Source of the DNA: Pyrinomonadaceae bacterium
Lineage (GTDB): Bacteria; Acidobacteriota; Blastocatellia; Pyrinomonadales; Pyrinomonadaceae
Assembly (NCBI GenBank): GCA_023717605.1
Contig: JAMQPH010000536.1
Coordinates: forward strand, 1 to 35,342
Direction of reading: 5' to 3'
DNA: 35,342 nt
The translations under genes and the position numbers were made by a program. The stretch's first letter is position 1; every line of letters starts with the position of its first letter. Of the stretch, positions 17,974 through 26,345 are shown in pieces. The notes beneath the pieces are model-generated. The model saw only the letters and a list, made by a program, of their open reading frames with translations. It searched no databases and was not told where the DNA came from.

Positions 17974-20244
17974 TTATCTCTGTATGTCGTACTGCGACGA
18001 GGTTGCTACCAGGTAGACCGCTGTACGCGCTCGTTTCCGCGCACGAAGTGCCATGTCGGCGTCGTTGATGGCGCTCATTGCGGTAATCAGCGAGTTGCGC
18101 ATCTGCGTGGACATAGTGCCGTGCAGCATCAGCACATTGAGCTGATCAGCAACTCCCCCGGGGTTGGCGTTAGCGATTGTTTCCAGGTTCGTTAAGTCGA
18201 GTGAGGTTCCTCGGGGCCGGTCAGTGTTGGGAGCCGTCGTCACGTTCACGCCAGTGTAGACAAGCGTGTTGACGTTGTTAGCTCGTCGTAGCGTGGTCGA
18301 GGTCGAGAGAATGCCAAACGCCGGGCCCAACTTAAACAGACCGGGAACTTCGTAACCGGGCTGAAAATAACTAAAGACGGTCGGCGGCAGGATAATTCCC
18401 TGATCCAACGTGTTCGTGAAGTCGACCGACGACCGATTGCCCAGCACTCCATCGCTTGTAGTCGTCTTGTCAAAGGACTTCACACTATTGGCACGCAGGA
18501 TGTTGTTTATGTACTGCGCCGGCTCACGCAGCTTTCCAAAGTTAGGATCGGTTTTTACATCGCCGCGGGCTTCCGGGTCGAGAAGTATGGCTTGCACTAC
18601 TGCTCGCATGTTGCCGCGCACACCGGTACAGCTCTGCGGGTAAAGAGCATCACAGTCGTTATTGAACACGCGAGCTACCCGCGCCACGTAAGGTGGACTT
18701 GGGTTGCTCGTCACCAGATGTTGAATCATCTGCTTCCCGATAAAGGGTCCGACGTTTGGATGGTTGAAGATGTTATCCAGCGCCGCAGTCATGTCTGCTT
18801 GAGCGCAGGCTATGTTCACAGCTCCACTCGTACTAGCGCAGGCAGTGGTCGTGAAACCACTAAGAAGAGTCTTCGCGTTAAAGTCGTGGTTGGTTCCGCC
18901 ACGCGGAACCATCGGATCGCGATAGTTAGTAATGCCGGCCGCGATCGGAGCGGCAAAGTTCCAACCGGTGAACACGCGGGTGAACTCGTTAACTGTTGTC
19001 TGTGAGTAAGAGGCGATGGGACTGCCCTGAGCGTCCAGCTTGGGAGTACCATCGAGGTTCAACTCGACCGTTCCGATTGAGAAAAGCTGAAGGATTTCGC
19101 GAGCGAAGTTTTCGTTTGGATCCGTCCGCCTGCTTAAGCGCATGTCCAGGTACTCGCCCATGGCCGGATTCAAGGTGATCTCGTTCAAGAGCGTGCGATA
19201 GTTTCCGAAAGCTCCCCGGTCGAGCGCCTGAAGGTAAGGTGTCAAGCGGAATGGGATCGTGATATCGCGCCCTGACACGACCAGGATCTGGTGTAAGGCC
19301 CAGGCCACACGCTGCCGCAACTGATCCGGACCGTACAACGCGTTGTTGTAGTAGGTCCTATGCAGCGGGTACATCGTGTAGTTGTCACGCCCGCAGTCCT
19401 GCGGGCTTCCTGTCGGACACCCACCTACAGCATTCGGGTCATCAGTCAGGAATGCCATGTCCGGAAAGTTCGATCCCTTCGGAACATTGAGCGGCGAAAG
19501 GTTGAATTGCTCGTCAAGGTAAGCCTGGAAGCCCATTGCCTTGACGCGATTAACCTCGGCCGTTGTTGGACCCCATGAGGCCTGTTCAAGAAAACGCACC
19601 GTGTCCGCATCACTTGCCGGACCAGTGTAGGATTCCGGCACCAGCGGCACATCCGCAGGTGGCGGAGTCGCCGGGGCGGGTGTTGCAACTGCTCCAATGT
19701 CGTCCGGTGGCCCGCCTCCCATATGACCAATCGCTACGCGAACTCGATTGCTCGAGGTGCCGTGCAGGTTTAGACCCAGAAGTACGTCACCAACGTCTCC
19801 CATGTTATCAGCCAGTCGCACGATAATCATTGTGATGCCCGGGAAGCCTGGCACCAGACCCATATGCTCAATCCTAAGCGGATAGACTTTGCCAGCGGCA
19901 TCCTGTGCGTCGGCTGTAAAGGCAGTAGTTGCTTCTGTGGAGGTACTCAACCCATATGCGCCCAGCAGATCGAGATTCATCGCGAAAATGGCAATCCTGG
20001 TACGCGTGTCAGTGCTAAATGGAACCGAGGCGGTTAGCGGGAACGGCTCGGCTTTCATCGTGACCGCTTCGAAGGCAACAGCTCGGGTAGAAGAAGCCTG
20101 GCTCAACAACGTGGGCGGTCTACTCGTCGCCGCGCTGAGAGTAGTCGCACCACCGCTGATGCCAACTAGAAGAACAACCTGGGCAGCAAAATAGACGAGT
20201 CTAAGACAGCTCTTAGGCGTCCAACGCAGGAGACTGTTTGTCAT
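17974..20244 (-). CDS. DUF1800 family protein, secreted
   Basis: The protein has 756 residues with a Sec-type N-terminal signal (hydrophobic about 17-38). A low-similarity N-terminal region to about 210 precedes the DUF1800 domain (about 215-750). The domain shows RFLEQASWGPT, GFQAYLDEQF, MGEYLDMRLS, NENFAREILQLFSIG, EFTRVFTGWNF and HDFNAKTLL. DUF1800 is a helical domain of unknown biochemical role, nearly always encoded beside DUF1501, as here. It is the first gene of the pair; a candidate promoter lies about 100 bp upstream. The gene order supports a shared extracytoplasmic function, possibly in polymer or surface metabolism, but that is inference. Confidence 0.93.
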   Translation of the reverse strand: MTNSLLRWTPKSCLRLVYFAAQVVLLVGISGGATTLSAATSRPPTLLSQASSTRAVAFEAVTMKAEPFPLTASVPFSTDTRTRIAIFAMNLDLLGAYGLSTSTEATTAFTADAQDAAGKVYPLRIEHMGLVPGFPGITMIIVRLADNMGDVGDVLLGLNLHGTSSNRVRVAIGHMGGGPPDDIGAVATPAPATPPPADVPLVPESYTGPASDADTVRFLEQASWGPTTAEVNRVKAMGFQAYLDEQFNLSPLNVPKGSNFPDMAFLTDDPNAVGGCPTGSPQDCGRDNYTMYPLHRTYYNNALYGPDQLRQRVAWALHQILVVSGRDITIPFRLTPYLQALDRGAFGNYRTLLNEITLNPAMGEYLDMRLSRRTDPNENFAREILQLFSIGTVELNLDGTPKLDAQGSPIASYSQTTVNEFTRVFTGWNFAAPIAAGITNYRDPMVPRGGTNHDFNAKTLLSGFTTTACASTSGAVNIACAQADMTAALDNIFNHPNVGPFIGKQMIQHLVTSNPSPPYVARVARVFNNDCDALYPQSCTGVRGNMRAVVQAILLDPEARGDVKTDPNFGKLREPAQYINNILRANSVKSFDKTTTSDGVLGNRSSVDFTNTLDQGIILPPTVFSYFQPGYEVPGLFKLGPAFGILSTSTTLRRANNVNTLVYTGVNVTTAPNTDRPRGTSLDLTNLETIANANPGGVADQLNVLMLHGTMSTQMRNSLITAMSAINDADMALRARKRARTAVYLVATSSQYDIQR

Positions 20245-20346
20245 ATGGATGGCTCTCCGTCACAAGATCATTTGCGCAAGTCGCAAACTGTGAGGGTTCG
20301 CTTCTTTCGATGGCGGGGCACCCGGCCAAGACCCAGGTTAAACGTT

Positions 20347-20377
20347 AATATACCATGTTTGACAAACCCCAAGTCAA
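20347..20377 (-). promoter_or_regulatory. Candidate promoter of the DUF1800-DUF1501 operon
   Basis: Minus strand: TTGACT (20377-20372), a 19-nt spacer, then TATATT (20352-20347). Both boxes are close to sigma-70 consensus but the spacer is longer than ideal. It lies about 100 nt before the ATG at 20244. Confidence 0.45.
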
Positions 20378-20533
20378 CACCTTAGACGGGGGAAGTTGTG
20401 ATATAGCTGAAAAAAGATCCGCTGACTGGTCCAGTGGCTGGCCCAAAGGTGAAATTATTGGGGAATATGGAACTGTCCCCTGAGGGCGACAGTCATCGCT
20501 TGTCGCGATCGTCGGGGAAGAAACGGAAGCTAG

Positions 20534-21262
20534 TCAGGGTTTGGGGTTCGAAATGTGATCCTCAAGAAGTTTTTGGGCCTTAATACCGGGACTGATCAGG
20601 GCGAGCTTTTGTGACCAGTCATAGCCGCTAAAGACTCCTACAACTTCGGCATTCTGATTATAAATTGGGCTACCGGAATAACCATCCCGGCCCTCAATTC
20701 GCGCCGACAAGAACTCTTGTCCGCGGAAGGTATAAGAACCGTAAAGTATTCCCTGGCTGACGGTCTTATCGCCATGTGGTCTGGCAATTAAAAGAAGCCG
20801 CTCATCTTTGCTCGGAGTTGCTTGGAAGGACGGCGTTTTGACTTGTTTGCGCGAACCGCATATTTCCAGAAGCGCTAAATCGGCCTCTTTATCCACTCTA
20901 ATCACGGTCGCCTGGCAGCCGTTTACGAACACCTTGACCTGCAGTTGATCCTTTGGGCTGAACCCCAGTGCGATCTTTTTCGAGTCGCTTAACTCTCCGG
21001 AAACGACGTGATACGCGGTCATCACGAGTCCGTCACCAACAAGGAAGCCAGTAGCGTGACCATTGGGTCCCAGAGCGAGCAGGACAGACATGGCCCTTTG
21101 CAGGTTGTTGCGGTTCTTCTTGGAGAATTCCAGTTCCAAAGACAATGTGTAGCTCGATTGTTGTTTCACAACTTGAGCGGCGCTCTTTTGCCCCAGGCAC
21201 TCGGGCACAAAGATGCAGAGCGATACGACAACAAGAGCCAAGCCCGCAATCCTTCGGTCCAT
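20534..21262 (-). CDS. Secreted trypsin-like serine protease
   Basis: The protein has 242 residues with a signal peptide (about 1-24, ending ECLGQ). The trypsin-like fold is shown by a catalytic triad in order: His85 in TAYHVV, Asp128 in EADLALLE, and Ser196 in GRDGYSGSP. The spacing fits S1/HtrA-type enzymes, but there is no PDZ domain, so it is a bare protease domain. A good AAGGAG ribosome site lies 6 nt before the ATG at 21262. It appears monocistronic. A role in envelope protein turnover or processing is plausible but not shown by the sequence. Several bacterial trypsin-like proteins are inactive, but here the triad looks intact. Confidence 0.85.
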   Translation of the reverse strand: MDRRIAGLALVVVSLCIFVPECLGQKSAAQVVKQQSSYTLSLELEFSKKNRNNLQRAMSVLLALGPNGHATGFLVGDGLVMTAYHVVSGELSDSKKIALGFSPKDQLQVKVFVNGCQATVIRVDKEADLALLEICGSRKQVKTPSFQATPSKDERLLLIARPHGDKTVSQGILYGSYTFRGQEFLSARIEGRDGYSGSPIYNQNAEVVGVFSGYDWSQKLALISPGIKAQKLLEDHISNPKP

Positions 21263-21746
21263 CTGAGTCTCCTTTGGGGCAGATGAGATTGTTTTTAAGT
21301 GAATTGAGTTTTACTTGTTCTTTGCCCTGACGACTGAGGCGATCAACGCCGAGCTCCTGTTCCAGGATCGACGCAGTTGCTAACCAGATTCGACCTGCGC
21401 CAGGAAGAACGCCCCCGGCAAGCTAAAGCTACTTATGGAAGGAAATAGTCGCTTATGGTAATTGGAATTGGGGCGAGACGATTCGAACCTCCGACCTCAC
21501 GGACCCGAGTAATTCCCCTCCCTTACTATGAGCGACACAGAGTATCACTCAACCCCACAACGTCCAAGAGTTTATTTGCGGCTTTAGTTCATGGTGGCCC
21601 TCGATGGTAAGCAGGCGTGTCAGCGCGTAAATCGATGAGTGTGATTCATTTTATCAATGGCTGAACTGAGTATAGGATAGCTGCCGTCCATCAGTGCTCG
21701 ACAAGTCCTTGTTCTCAAACCGATAGCCGAATCAAGGAGAGCTAAC
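21263..21746. other. Intergenic region with tRNA-like fragment, 484 bp
   Basis: This gap lies between the divergent protease (minus) and cupin (plus) genes. It holds the tRNA-like 3' segment described separately and an AGCTAAAGCT mini-palindrome near 21421-21430. I see no protein-coding sequence. Confidence 0.5.
21468..21509 (-). other. Truncated tRNA-like 3' half (Pro-CGG-like)
   Basis: Read on the minus strand, the segment gives a possible anticodon loop CTCGGGT (anticodon CGG), stem strand CCGTG, variable AGGTC, T-arm GGAGG-TTCGAAT-CGTCT, acceptor strand CGCCCCA and a discriminator A. The T-stem has one G-G mismatch. No matching 5' half (acceptor strand, D-arm, CACGG) is found upstream, and CCA is not encoded. 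It could be a broken tRNA left by integration or deletion. A chance T-loop resemblance is also possible. Confidence 0.4.
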
Positions 21747-22250
21747 ATGAAAAACTTTATTTGGGTCGTTGCTTTAGTCATCTCGCTCGCGCCTCTCACA
21801 CGGGGTCAGCAAACAACTATGCCCGGCCACGACGACAAGACCACGGCGAGCGATATGCTAATCACTTCTCCGGAGAACGTTACGTGGAAGGATGGTCCAG
21901 CATCTCTGCCGGCCGGAGCGAAGATGGCAGTGCTGGAAGGAGATCCCAGCAAGGAAGGTTTCTTTACCATGCGACTGTTGTTTCCAGACGGTTTCAAGGT
22001 ATCGCCGCACTTCCACCCAAAGATCGAGCATGTCACCGTCATTAAGGGGACTCTAAATTTTGGAATGGGCGAAAAGTTTGATCAGTCCGCGACTCGTGCA
22101 ATGCCGGAGGGGACGTTTGGCTTTTGGGCTGCCGGGATGCGCCATTTTGCCTGGGCCAAAGGCGAGACCATCATCCAACTACATGGCATCGGACCATGGA
22201 TGATTACGTACATCAACCCATCAGATGATCCGCGAAATATGAAGGAATAG
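21747..22250 (+). CDS. Secreted cupin-domain protein
   Basis: The protein has 167 residues with a signal peptide (1-20, ending TRGQ). The cupin motif 1 is perfect: Gly82-X5-His88-X-His90-X3-Glu94-X6-Gly101, the usual metal-binding triad. Motif 2 is around AAGMRHFAW. It is a small single-domain cupin (DUF4437-like) of unknown substrate. An AGGAG ribosome site lies shortly before the ATG. The methyltransferase gene follows after 17 bp, so the two probably share a transcript. Confidence 0.85.
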   Translation: MKNFIWVVALVISLAPLTRGQQTTMPGHDDKTTASDMLITSPENVTWKDGPASLPAGAKMAVLEGDPSKEGFFTMRLLFPDGFKVSPHFHPKIEHVTVIKGTLNFGMGEKFDQSATRAMPEGTFGFWAAGMRHFAWAKGETIIQLHGIGPWMITYINPSDDPRNMKE

Positions 22251-22267
22251 ATAGCGCGAGAACGCCG

Positions 22268-23116
22268 ATGAGTCAGATTCAGGAAACAGAAGTTTTGCGC
22301 GAGTGGCGCCAATCCGCTTCGTACTGGCAAAAACACATCGGTACCATTCACACGATGTTCAGTCCTGTTACCCAGGCACTCATCGAGGACGCTGGTCTCA
22401 AGGAAGGGGATGCTGTGCTTGATGTGGCAGGTGGTCCCGGCGAACCTTCGCTGACAATTGCGGAGGCCGTTGGACCAACCGGATCTGTCACTTGTACAGA
22501 TGCAGTGGCGGAAATGATTTCCGCTGCCCAAAGTGAGGCACTTCGACGTGGCGTGAGAAACGTTACATTTCGGCAGTGCGCGGCTGACTCTCTGCCATTT
22601 GAGAGTAGGACGTTTGATGCCGTGGTTAGTAGACTCGGAGCAATGTTCTTCCCCGATCCTGCTGCTGCGCTGCGCGAAATGCTGAGAGTAACAAAGAGCG
22701 AGGGCGCGATATCCCTTGCTGTGTGGGACAAAAGCGAATTGAACCCATTCTCTTACGTAGTTACGAACGTCGTTTCGCGCTACATTGACGCCGCACCTGC
22801 TGATCCGAATGCGCCAGGCGCATTTCGCTTTGCCGAAGCTGGTGCTCTGGCGCAGATTCTGAAAGATGTCGGAGCCAGGGACGTCGAGGAGCGTGTCCTT
22901 AAATTTAATATCGCGGCGCCGATCTCGCCGAAGGAGTTTTGGGAGATGCGTTCGGAAACCTCCGGGACACTGCGAGAGAAGTTAGCAACGATTCCTCCTC
23001 ACCGATGCGAACTCATAGAACAAGAAGTGCAGGATGCGGTACGTGAGTTTTTTCCGAACAATCAAATGCAGTTTCCCGCGCAGATGATTATCGTTACCGG
23101 AAACAAAGCCAGCTAA
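22268..23116 (+). CDS. Class I SAM-dependent methyltransferase
   Basis: The protein has 282 residues. Motif I VLDVAGGPGEPSL (about 50-62) binds S-adenosylmethionine; the later CTDAVAEM, CAADSLPFESRTFDAVVSR and MLRVTKSEGAISLAVWD segments fit the Rossmann methyltransferase fold (UbiE/Methyltransf_11 type). The substrate cannot be told. It has no signal peptide and is cytoplasmic. Its ribosome site is weak, and with the 17-bp gap this suggests coupling to the cupin gene. It converges on the sigma-factor gene, whose stop lies 17 bp away. Confidence 0.88.
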   Translation: MSQIQETEVLREWRQSASYWQKHIGTIHTMFSPVTQALIEDAGLKEGDAVLDVAGGPGEPSLTIAEAVGPTGSVTCTDAVAEMISAAQSEALRRGVRNVTFRQCAADSLPFESRTFDAVVSRLGAMFFPDPAAALREMLRVTKSEGAISLAVWDKSELNPFSYVVTNVVSRYIDAAPADPNAPGAFRFAEAGALAQILKDVGARDVEERVLKFNIAAPISPKEFWEMRSETSGTLREKLATIPPHRCELIEQEVQDAVREFFPNNQMQFPAQMIIVTGNKAS

Positions 23117-23133
23117 CCTGTTGGAGAGCAGGA

Positions 23134-24387
23134 TCAAGCTGGCAAGGCGGACCTACGTTGTTGCAGGAAGCGACGGACCGCGGGGTCACGCTCGAGACCG
23201 ATTGCGATCTCGTAGGCGCTGCGGGCTTCGTCGGGTGAGGCTACCCTGGCCAGTAGTTCCGCGCGCGCAGCCCAGTAAGGTTGGTATTCAGCGAGCCGCG
23301 CATCGGGGGCTATCTGTTGTAGGGCCTCGAGAGCGGCGCTGGCACCCTGCATCTCCGCGATCGCCAGGGCGCGATTGACAGCAACCACCGGTGAGCCGAC
23401 GAGTGCGAACAGGGCGTCGTATAGCCGCACCACCTCTTCCCAATTGGCGTGCCCCGTGCGGCAGCGATAAACATGTGCCGACTGCAACGCGCTCTCTAAC
23501 TGATAGCGGCCAACGGATCCTAAAGCGCTGGCGCGTAGGATAAGCGCCTCGGCCTCCTCGATCATCTGCCAGTCCCACAGTGCCTGATCCTGATTGGTGA
23601 GCGGAACATATTCGCCGTCCCCGTTTCGTCGCGCGCGGCGCCGGGCTTCCGCGTGAAGGATGACTGCAAGCAGGCCCAGCGCCTCCGGTTCCTTCGGAAG
23701 CAGCTCGGTAAGCAGCCTGGCCAGAAAAATAGCTTCCTCAGTAAGATCGCGGCGGGCAACATCGGTTCCGCCAGGGTCGGTCCAACCTTCTGCGAACGCG
23801 GCGTAAATGGCGTCCAACACGGTGTCGAGCCTGTCGGGAAGCCCCTCGCGTTCAGGGATACTGAAGGGAATGCCGGCCTGCCGGATCTTAGCCTTGGCGC
23901 GTACGAGTCGCTTGCCCATGGCCGCGGGAGACATGAGAAACGCGGAGGCGATTGTCTTAGCATCCAGCCCCAGCACCACTTGCAGCATCAACGGTGCGCG
24001 GATGCCGGCCTCAATAGCAGGATGCGCGCAGACAAACATCAGTGCGAGGCGACGATCCGGGATGTCCTCGTCCGCCGCCGCGGCCGCTTCCAGCCCTTCA
24101 GCCAAAACTTGCAGCTGCTCGGTTGCGGTCTCGCTCGTGCGGCGTCGGCGCACCTGATCAATCATCTTTCGACGAGCGACGGTCAGCAGCCACGCTTCAG
24201 GGTTCGATGGACATCCATGCAAAGGCCAATCCGCAAGCGCCGCAGCGAAGGCCTCTGACAGGGCGTCCTCGGCAGCCACCACATCATGCGTGCGTGCCGC
24301 CAGAAAAGCGACGAGCTTGCCGTAACTGCGACGGGCAACCGCATCCGCCGTGTTACGCGACTGCGCATCGCCTTCGCGAGAGTTCAT
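23134..24387 (-). CDS. ECF42-type RNA polymerase sigma factor with C-terminal extension (DUF6596)
   Basis: The protein has 417 residues from the ATG at 24387; a GTG at 24423 would add 12 residues but has no ribosome site. Sigma region 2 (about 17-85; RSYGKLVAFLAART, EDALSEAFAAAL, PEAWLLTVARRKMIDQVRRRR) and region 4 (about 113-178; DRRLALMF, KTIASAFLMSPAAMGKRLVRAKAKIR) are followed by a long C-terminal extension with DUF6596 and TPR-like helices (QLESALQSAH, VAVNRALAIAEM). This layout is the ECF42 group, in which the extension replaces an anti-sigma factor and the neighbours are usually DGPF/YCII proteins. Such a neighbour is present at 25642-26028. The signal is unknown. Confidence 0.92.
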   Translation of the reverse strand: MNSREGDAQSRNTADAVARRSYGKLVAFLAARTHDVVAAEDALSEAFAAALADWPLHGCPSNPEAWLLTVARRKMIDQVRRRRTSETATEQLQVLAEGLEAAAAADEDIPDRRLALMFVCAHPAIEAGIRAPLMLQVVLGLDAKTIASAFLMSPAAMGKRLVRAKAKIRQAGIPFSIPEREGLPDRLDTVLDAIYAAFAEGWTDPGGTDVARRDLTEEAIFLARLLTELLPKEPEALGLLAVILHAEARRRARRNGDGEYVPLTNQDQALWDWQMIEEAEALILRASALGSVGRYQLESALQSAHVYRCRTGHANWEEVVRLYDALFALVGSPVVAVNRALAIAEMQGASAALEALQQIAPDARLAEYQPYWAARAELLARVASPDEARSAYEIAIGLERDPAVRRFLQQRRSALPA

Positions 24388-24479
24388 ACGTTTACCCAAG
24401 ACTTCGACTCGTTCGTACAACACATTTTGCGCTAGTGATGTTATCCCACTAACTATTGTGAATTAGGTATGGTATTCCG

Positions 24480-24860
24480 TCACGTTTTCCATTTCCCGTC
24501 CTCTTCGATACTCTCTCGAACGCGGAACGCCGTGATCTTACGGATGAGAGGTAGAGGTAGCGGCTTGTCCAGTGGAAATCGGATCGACGAACTGGCCGTG
24601 GAAAATTTCGAAAGATCCTTCGCGAAGGCTCTTACTGCTGACGGCGTGGGATAGAAGCCGATGTGACGTTCGAACGCTGCGAACGTGACCAGTATCCTCC
24701 GATAGGAGAAAGCGAGCATCCCCCACTTCAGGCTTTCCCTGGCCCCGGGTGCAGCTGCGCGAATACAAGCAAGCGTTTCACGCAGTTTCTTCCGAGCCCC
24801 CTTGGGGGCGGCATTGATGTATTCGGTGATGGTTTTAGGTTGCGCTTTCTTTGAAGTCAT
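24480..24860 (-). CDS. DUF1801 family protein
   Basis: The protein has 126 residues. It matches the DUF1801/YdhG fold in TITEYINAAPKGARKKLRETLACIR, ESLKWGMLAFSY, IGFYPT and AVRAFAKDLSKF. Members include a proposed iron-chaperone type; the function here is unknown. The start is the ATG at 24860, which overlaps the TGA of the upstream reductase (ATGA), a sign of translational coupling. An upstream TTG at 24881 would only extend the overlap. It is the third gene of the sigma-factor group and precedes the sigma gene by 92 bp. Confidence 0.82.
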   Translation of the reverse strand: MTSKKAQPKTITEYINAAPKGARKKLRETLACIRAAAPGARESLKWGMLAFSYRRILVTFAAFERHIGFYPTPSAVRAFAKDLSKFSTASSSIRFPLDKPLPLPLIRKITAFRVRESIEEDGKWKT

Positions 24861-25426
24861 AGTTTTATCGGTTCGTAGCAAAGGTACACATTCCCATTGC
24901 CGAAGGCCCGTGTCTTTGTAAGCTTCAGGTTCAGTTTCTCTTTGACGCCTTCGAACATCGTGCGCCCCTTGCCCAGAACGACGGGGTTCACCACGACCTG
25001 GTATTCATCGATCAAACCCTCCTGCGTCAATTGCGAAACAATGCTACCGCTTCCCATAATCGCCATGCCGTCTCCAGACTCTTGCTTCATCTTTCGTACT
25101 TCGGCCGCCATGTCGCCCTTTACCAGCTTCGTATTGTTCCACGACGCCTGGTCCAGTGTTCTTGAAAACACGACTTTCGGCATACTATTCATCCCTTCGG
25201 CCACATCCGGCATACTCTCGATCGCAGCCGGTGTCGGCCAGAAGCTTGCCATGAGCTCATAGATAATCCTGCCGAACACCAGCACGCCTCCGCCCTTTGC
25301 GTTGTCTGCGACAAATCCGTCCCACTCCGAATCCTGATGATCTGCTTTGGCCCAACTCATGTCGCCGTGGGCATCTACAAAATAGCCATCCAGCGACACG
25401 TGATTGAAGACGATTAATTTACGCAT
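24857..25426 (-). CDS. RibD C-terminal / dihydrofolate-reductase-like protein
   Basis: The protein has 189 residues. The start RKLIVFNHVSLDGYF, then GVLVFGRIIYELM, KVVFSRTL, AIMGSGSIVSQL and VVNPVVLGKGR, is typical of the DHFR/RibD-C family used as NADPH-dependent reductases. The substrate is unknown; such genes often sit beside DGPF proteins and ECF42-like sigma factors. An AGGGAAGAAG ribosome site precedes the ATG at 25426. The stop overlaps the next ATG by one nucleotide pattern (ATGA). Confidence 0.88.
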   Translation of the reverse strand: MRKLIVFNHVSLDGYFVDAHGDMSWAKADHQDSEWDGFVADNAKGGGVLVFGRIIYELMASFWPTPAAIESMPDVAEGMNSMPKVVFSRTLDQASWNNTKLVKGDMAAEVRKMKQESGDGMAIMGSGSIVSQLTQEGLIDEYQVVVNPVVLGKGRTMFEGVKEKLNLKLTKTRAFGNGNVYLCYEPIKL

Positions 25427-25472
25427 GCTTCTTCTTCCCTTCTTTACCTTGATTGCTTCTATATTTGACGCT

Positions 25473-25582
25473 TTTGAACTTTGTACTTTGAACTTTGTAC
25501 TTTGAGCTTTCCTCGCTTCGAGAATGGAAAAGTCAAGTTAGACGAACAAACAAGAACAAAGTACTAAGCACAAAGTACGAGC
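25473..25582. repeat. Tandem GAACTTTGTACTTT repeats with inverted AAAGTAC arm
   Basis: A 14-bp unit occurs twice in tandem (25476-25489, 25490-25503) plus a partial third unit. About 50 bp later an inverted relative follows (25557-25582, two AAAGTAC). Together they could form a long stem between the DGPF gene and the reductase gene. It may act as a terminator or processing site, or may be a mobile short repeat. Confidence 0.6.
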
Positions 25583-25641
25583 TAAAAGCACTGGCACCCA
25601 AAAAGTTCGGCGCACCTTCCGGTTTCTGCACTTGAGCCAGC

Positions 25642-26028
25642 TCACTGCGCTATGTAGTCGGCGATGTCCGTGGTCAGCAATGTGCCCTCCCGCACTGGAC
25701 GCACTTCGACGATACCGTGCAGTGCAGTTGGCGAGCGGGCTGCCCACGCAATTGCTGCATCGAGATCCGCCACTTCGATGATATGAAACCCACCCAGCTG
25801 TTCTTTCGTGTCGGCGTATGGGCCGTCCAGTACCTGGTTCTTGCCGTTCGCAACCCGCACGGTCGTCGCCGCCGAGGTGGGCTGCAGGCCCTTACTGTCT
25901 TTCAGCACGCCCGCCTTCGACATTGCCTCCATGTACGCTCTATAGGCGCCCAGCCAGTGTTCTTTCTCATCCCTCGTCAACTGAGGCCAGCCCGCCTCGT
26001 ACACATAGTCCATCAGGATGTATTTCAT
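25642..26028 (-). CDS. YCII-related DGPF-domain protein
   Basis: The protein has 128 residues. The core VLDGPYADTKEQLGGFHIIEV is the DGPF signature of the YCII-related dimeric alpha+beta barrel family. The N-terminus MKYILMDYVYEAGW and the central AYRAYMEAMSKAGVL also fit. The biochemical role of DGPF proteins is unknown, but they are the standard genomic partners of ECF42 sigma factors, present here three genes on. A GGAGGAGA ribosome site lies before the ATG. A candidate ECF-type promoter lies about 50 bp upstream. Confidence 0.88.
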   Translation of the reverse strand: MKYILMDYVYEAGWPQLTRDEKEHWLGAYRAYMEAMSKAGVLKDSKGLQPTSAATTVRVANGKNQVLDGPYADTKEQLGGFHIIEVADLDAAIAWAARSPTALHGIVEVRPVREGTLLTTDIADYIAQ

Positions 26029-26345
26029 TTGGAATCTCCTCCCTGGTTTGAGTGCGCCTCATGGGTCCGCTACTACAATGACGTTTGAAATCCGGCGATT
26101 TGGACAACCGCACCAAGATAAGATCTCCGGGCCTGAACAGCTGATGATAGCGACAGCGTCGGAAAGATGGCGACGATGAATAGCAATCGTGTAATAGTCT
26201 TCATGACTTATTCGTTGAACGTCTCTTTCGGCACTGTCTTGCAGTTACATGTTAGCGCAGGTTACATCGCCTGCACCTTTGCTGAGAGGTCATTGTCGAA
26301 CTTGGCAGCATTCGGTATCGTAATGGCCTTACGGAGGTAAAGAAA
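26029..26345. other. Intergenic region, 317 bp
   Basis: This gap separates the DGPF gene (minus) from the zinc-ribbon gene (plus). It contains the candidate ECF-type promoter at 26080-26106 and a strong ACGGAGGTAA ribosome site at its right end for the zinc-ribbon gene. I see no further gene. Confidence 0.5.
26080..26106 (-). promoter_or_regulatory. Candidate ECF-type promoter for the DGPF gene
   Basis: Minus strand: TGTCCA (26106-26101), a 17-nt spacer, then CGTC (26083-26080), about 50 nt before the ATG at 26028. From memory, ECF42 promoters have a TGTCGA-like -35 and a CG-rich short -10, so one base differs here. No equivalent was seen ahead of the sigma gene. Low certainty. Confidence 0.3.

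Noticed and set aside
21468-21557. Complete 90-nt type II tRNA
   Set aside because: A TGGGG at 21557 could pair in part with the acceptor end, but no proper D-arm or anticodon stem forms.
24388-24423. GTG start for the sigma factor
   Set aside because: No ribosome site, and the extra residues do not look like sigma region 2; the ATG at 24387 fits better.
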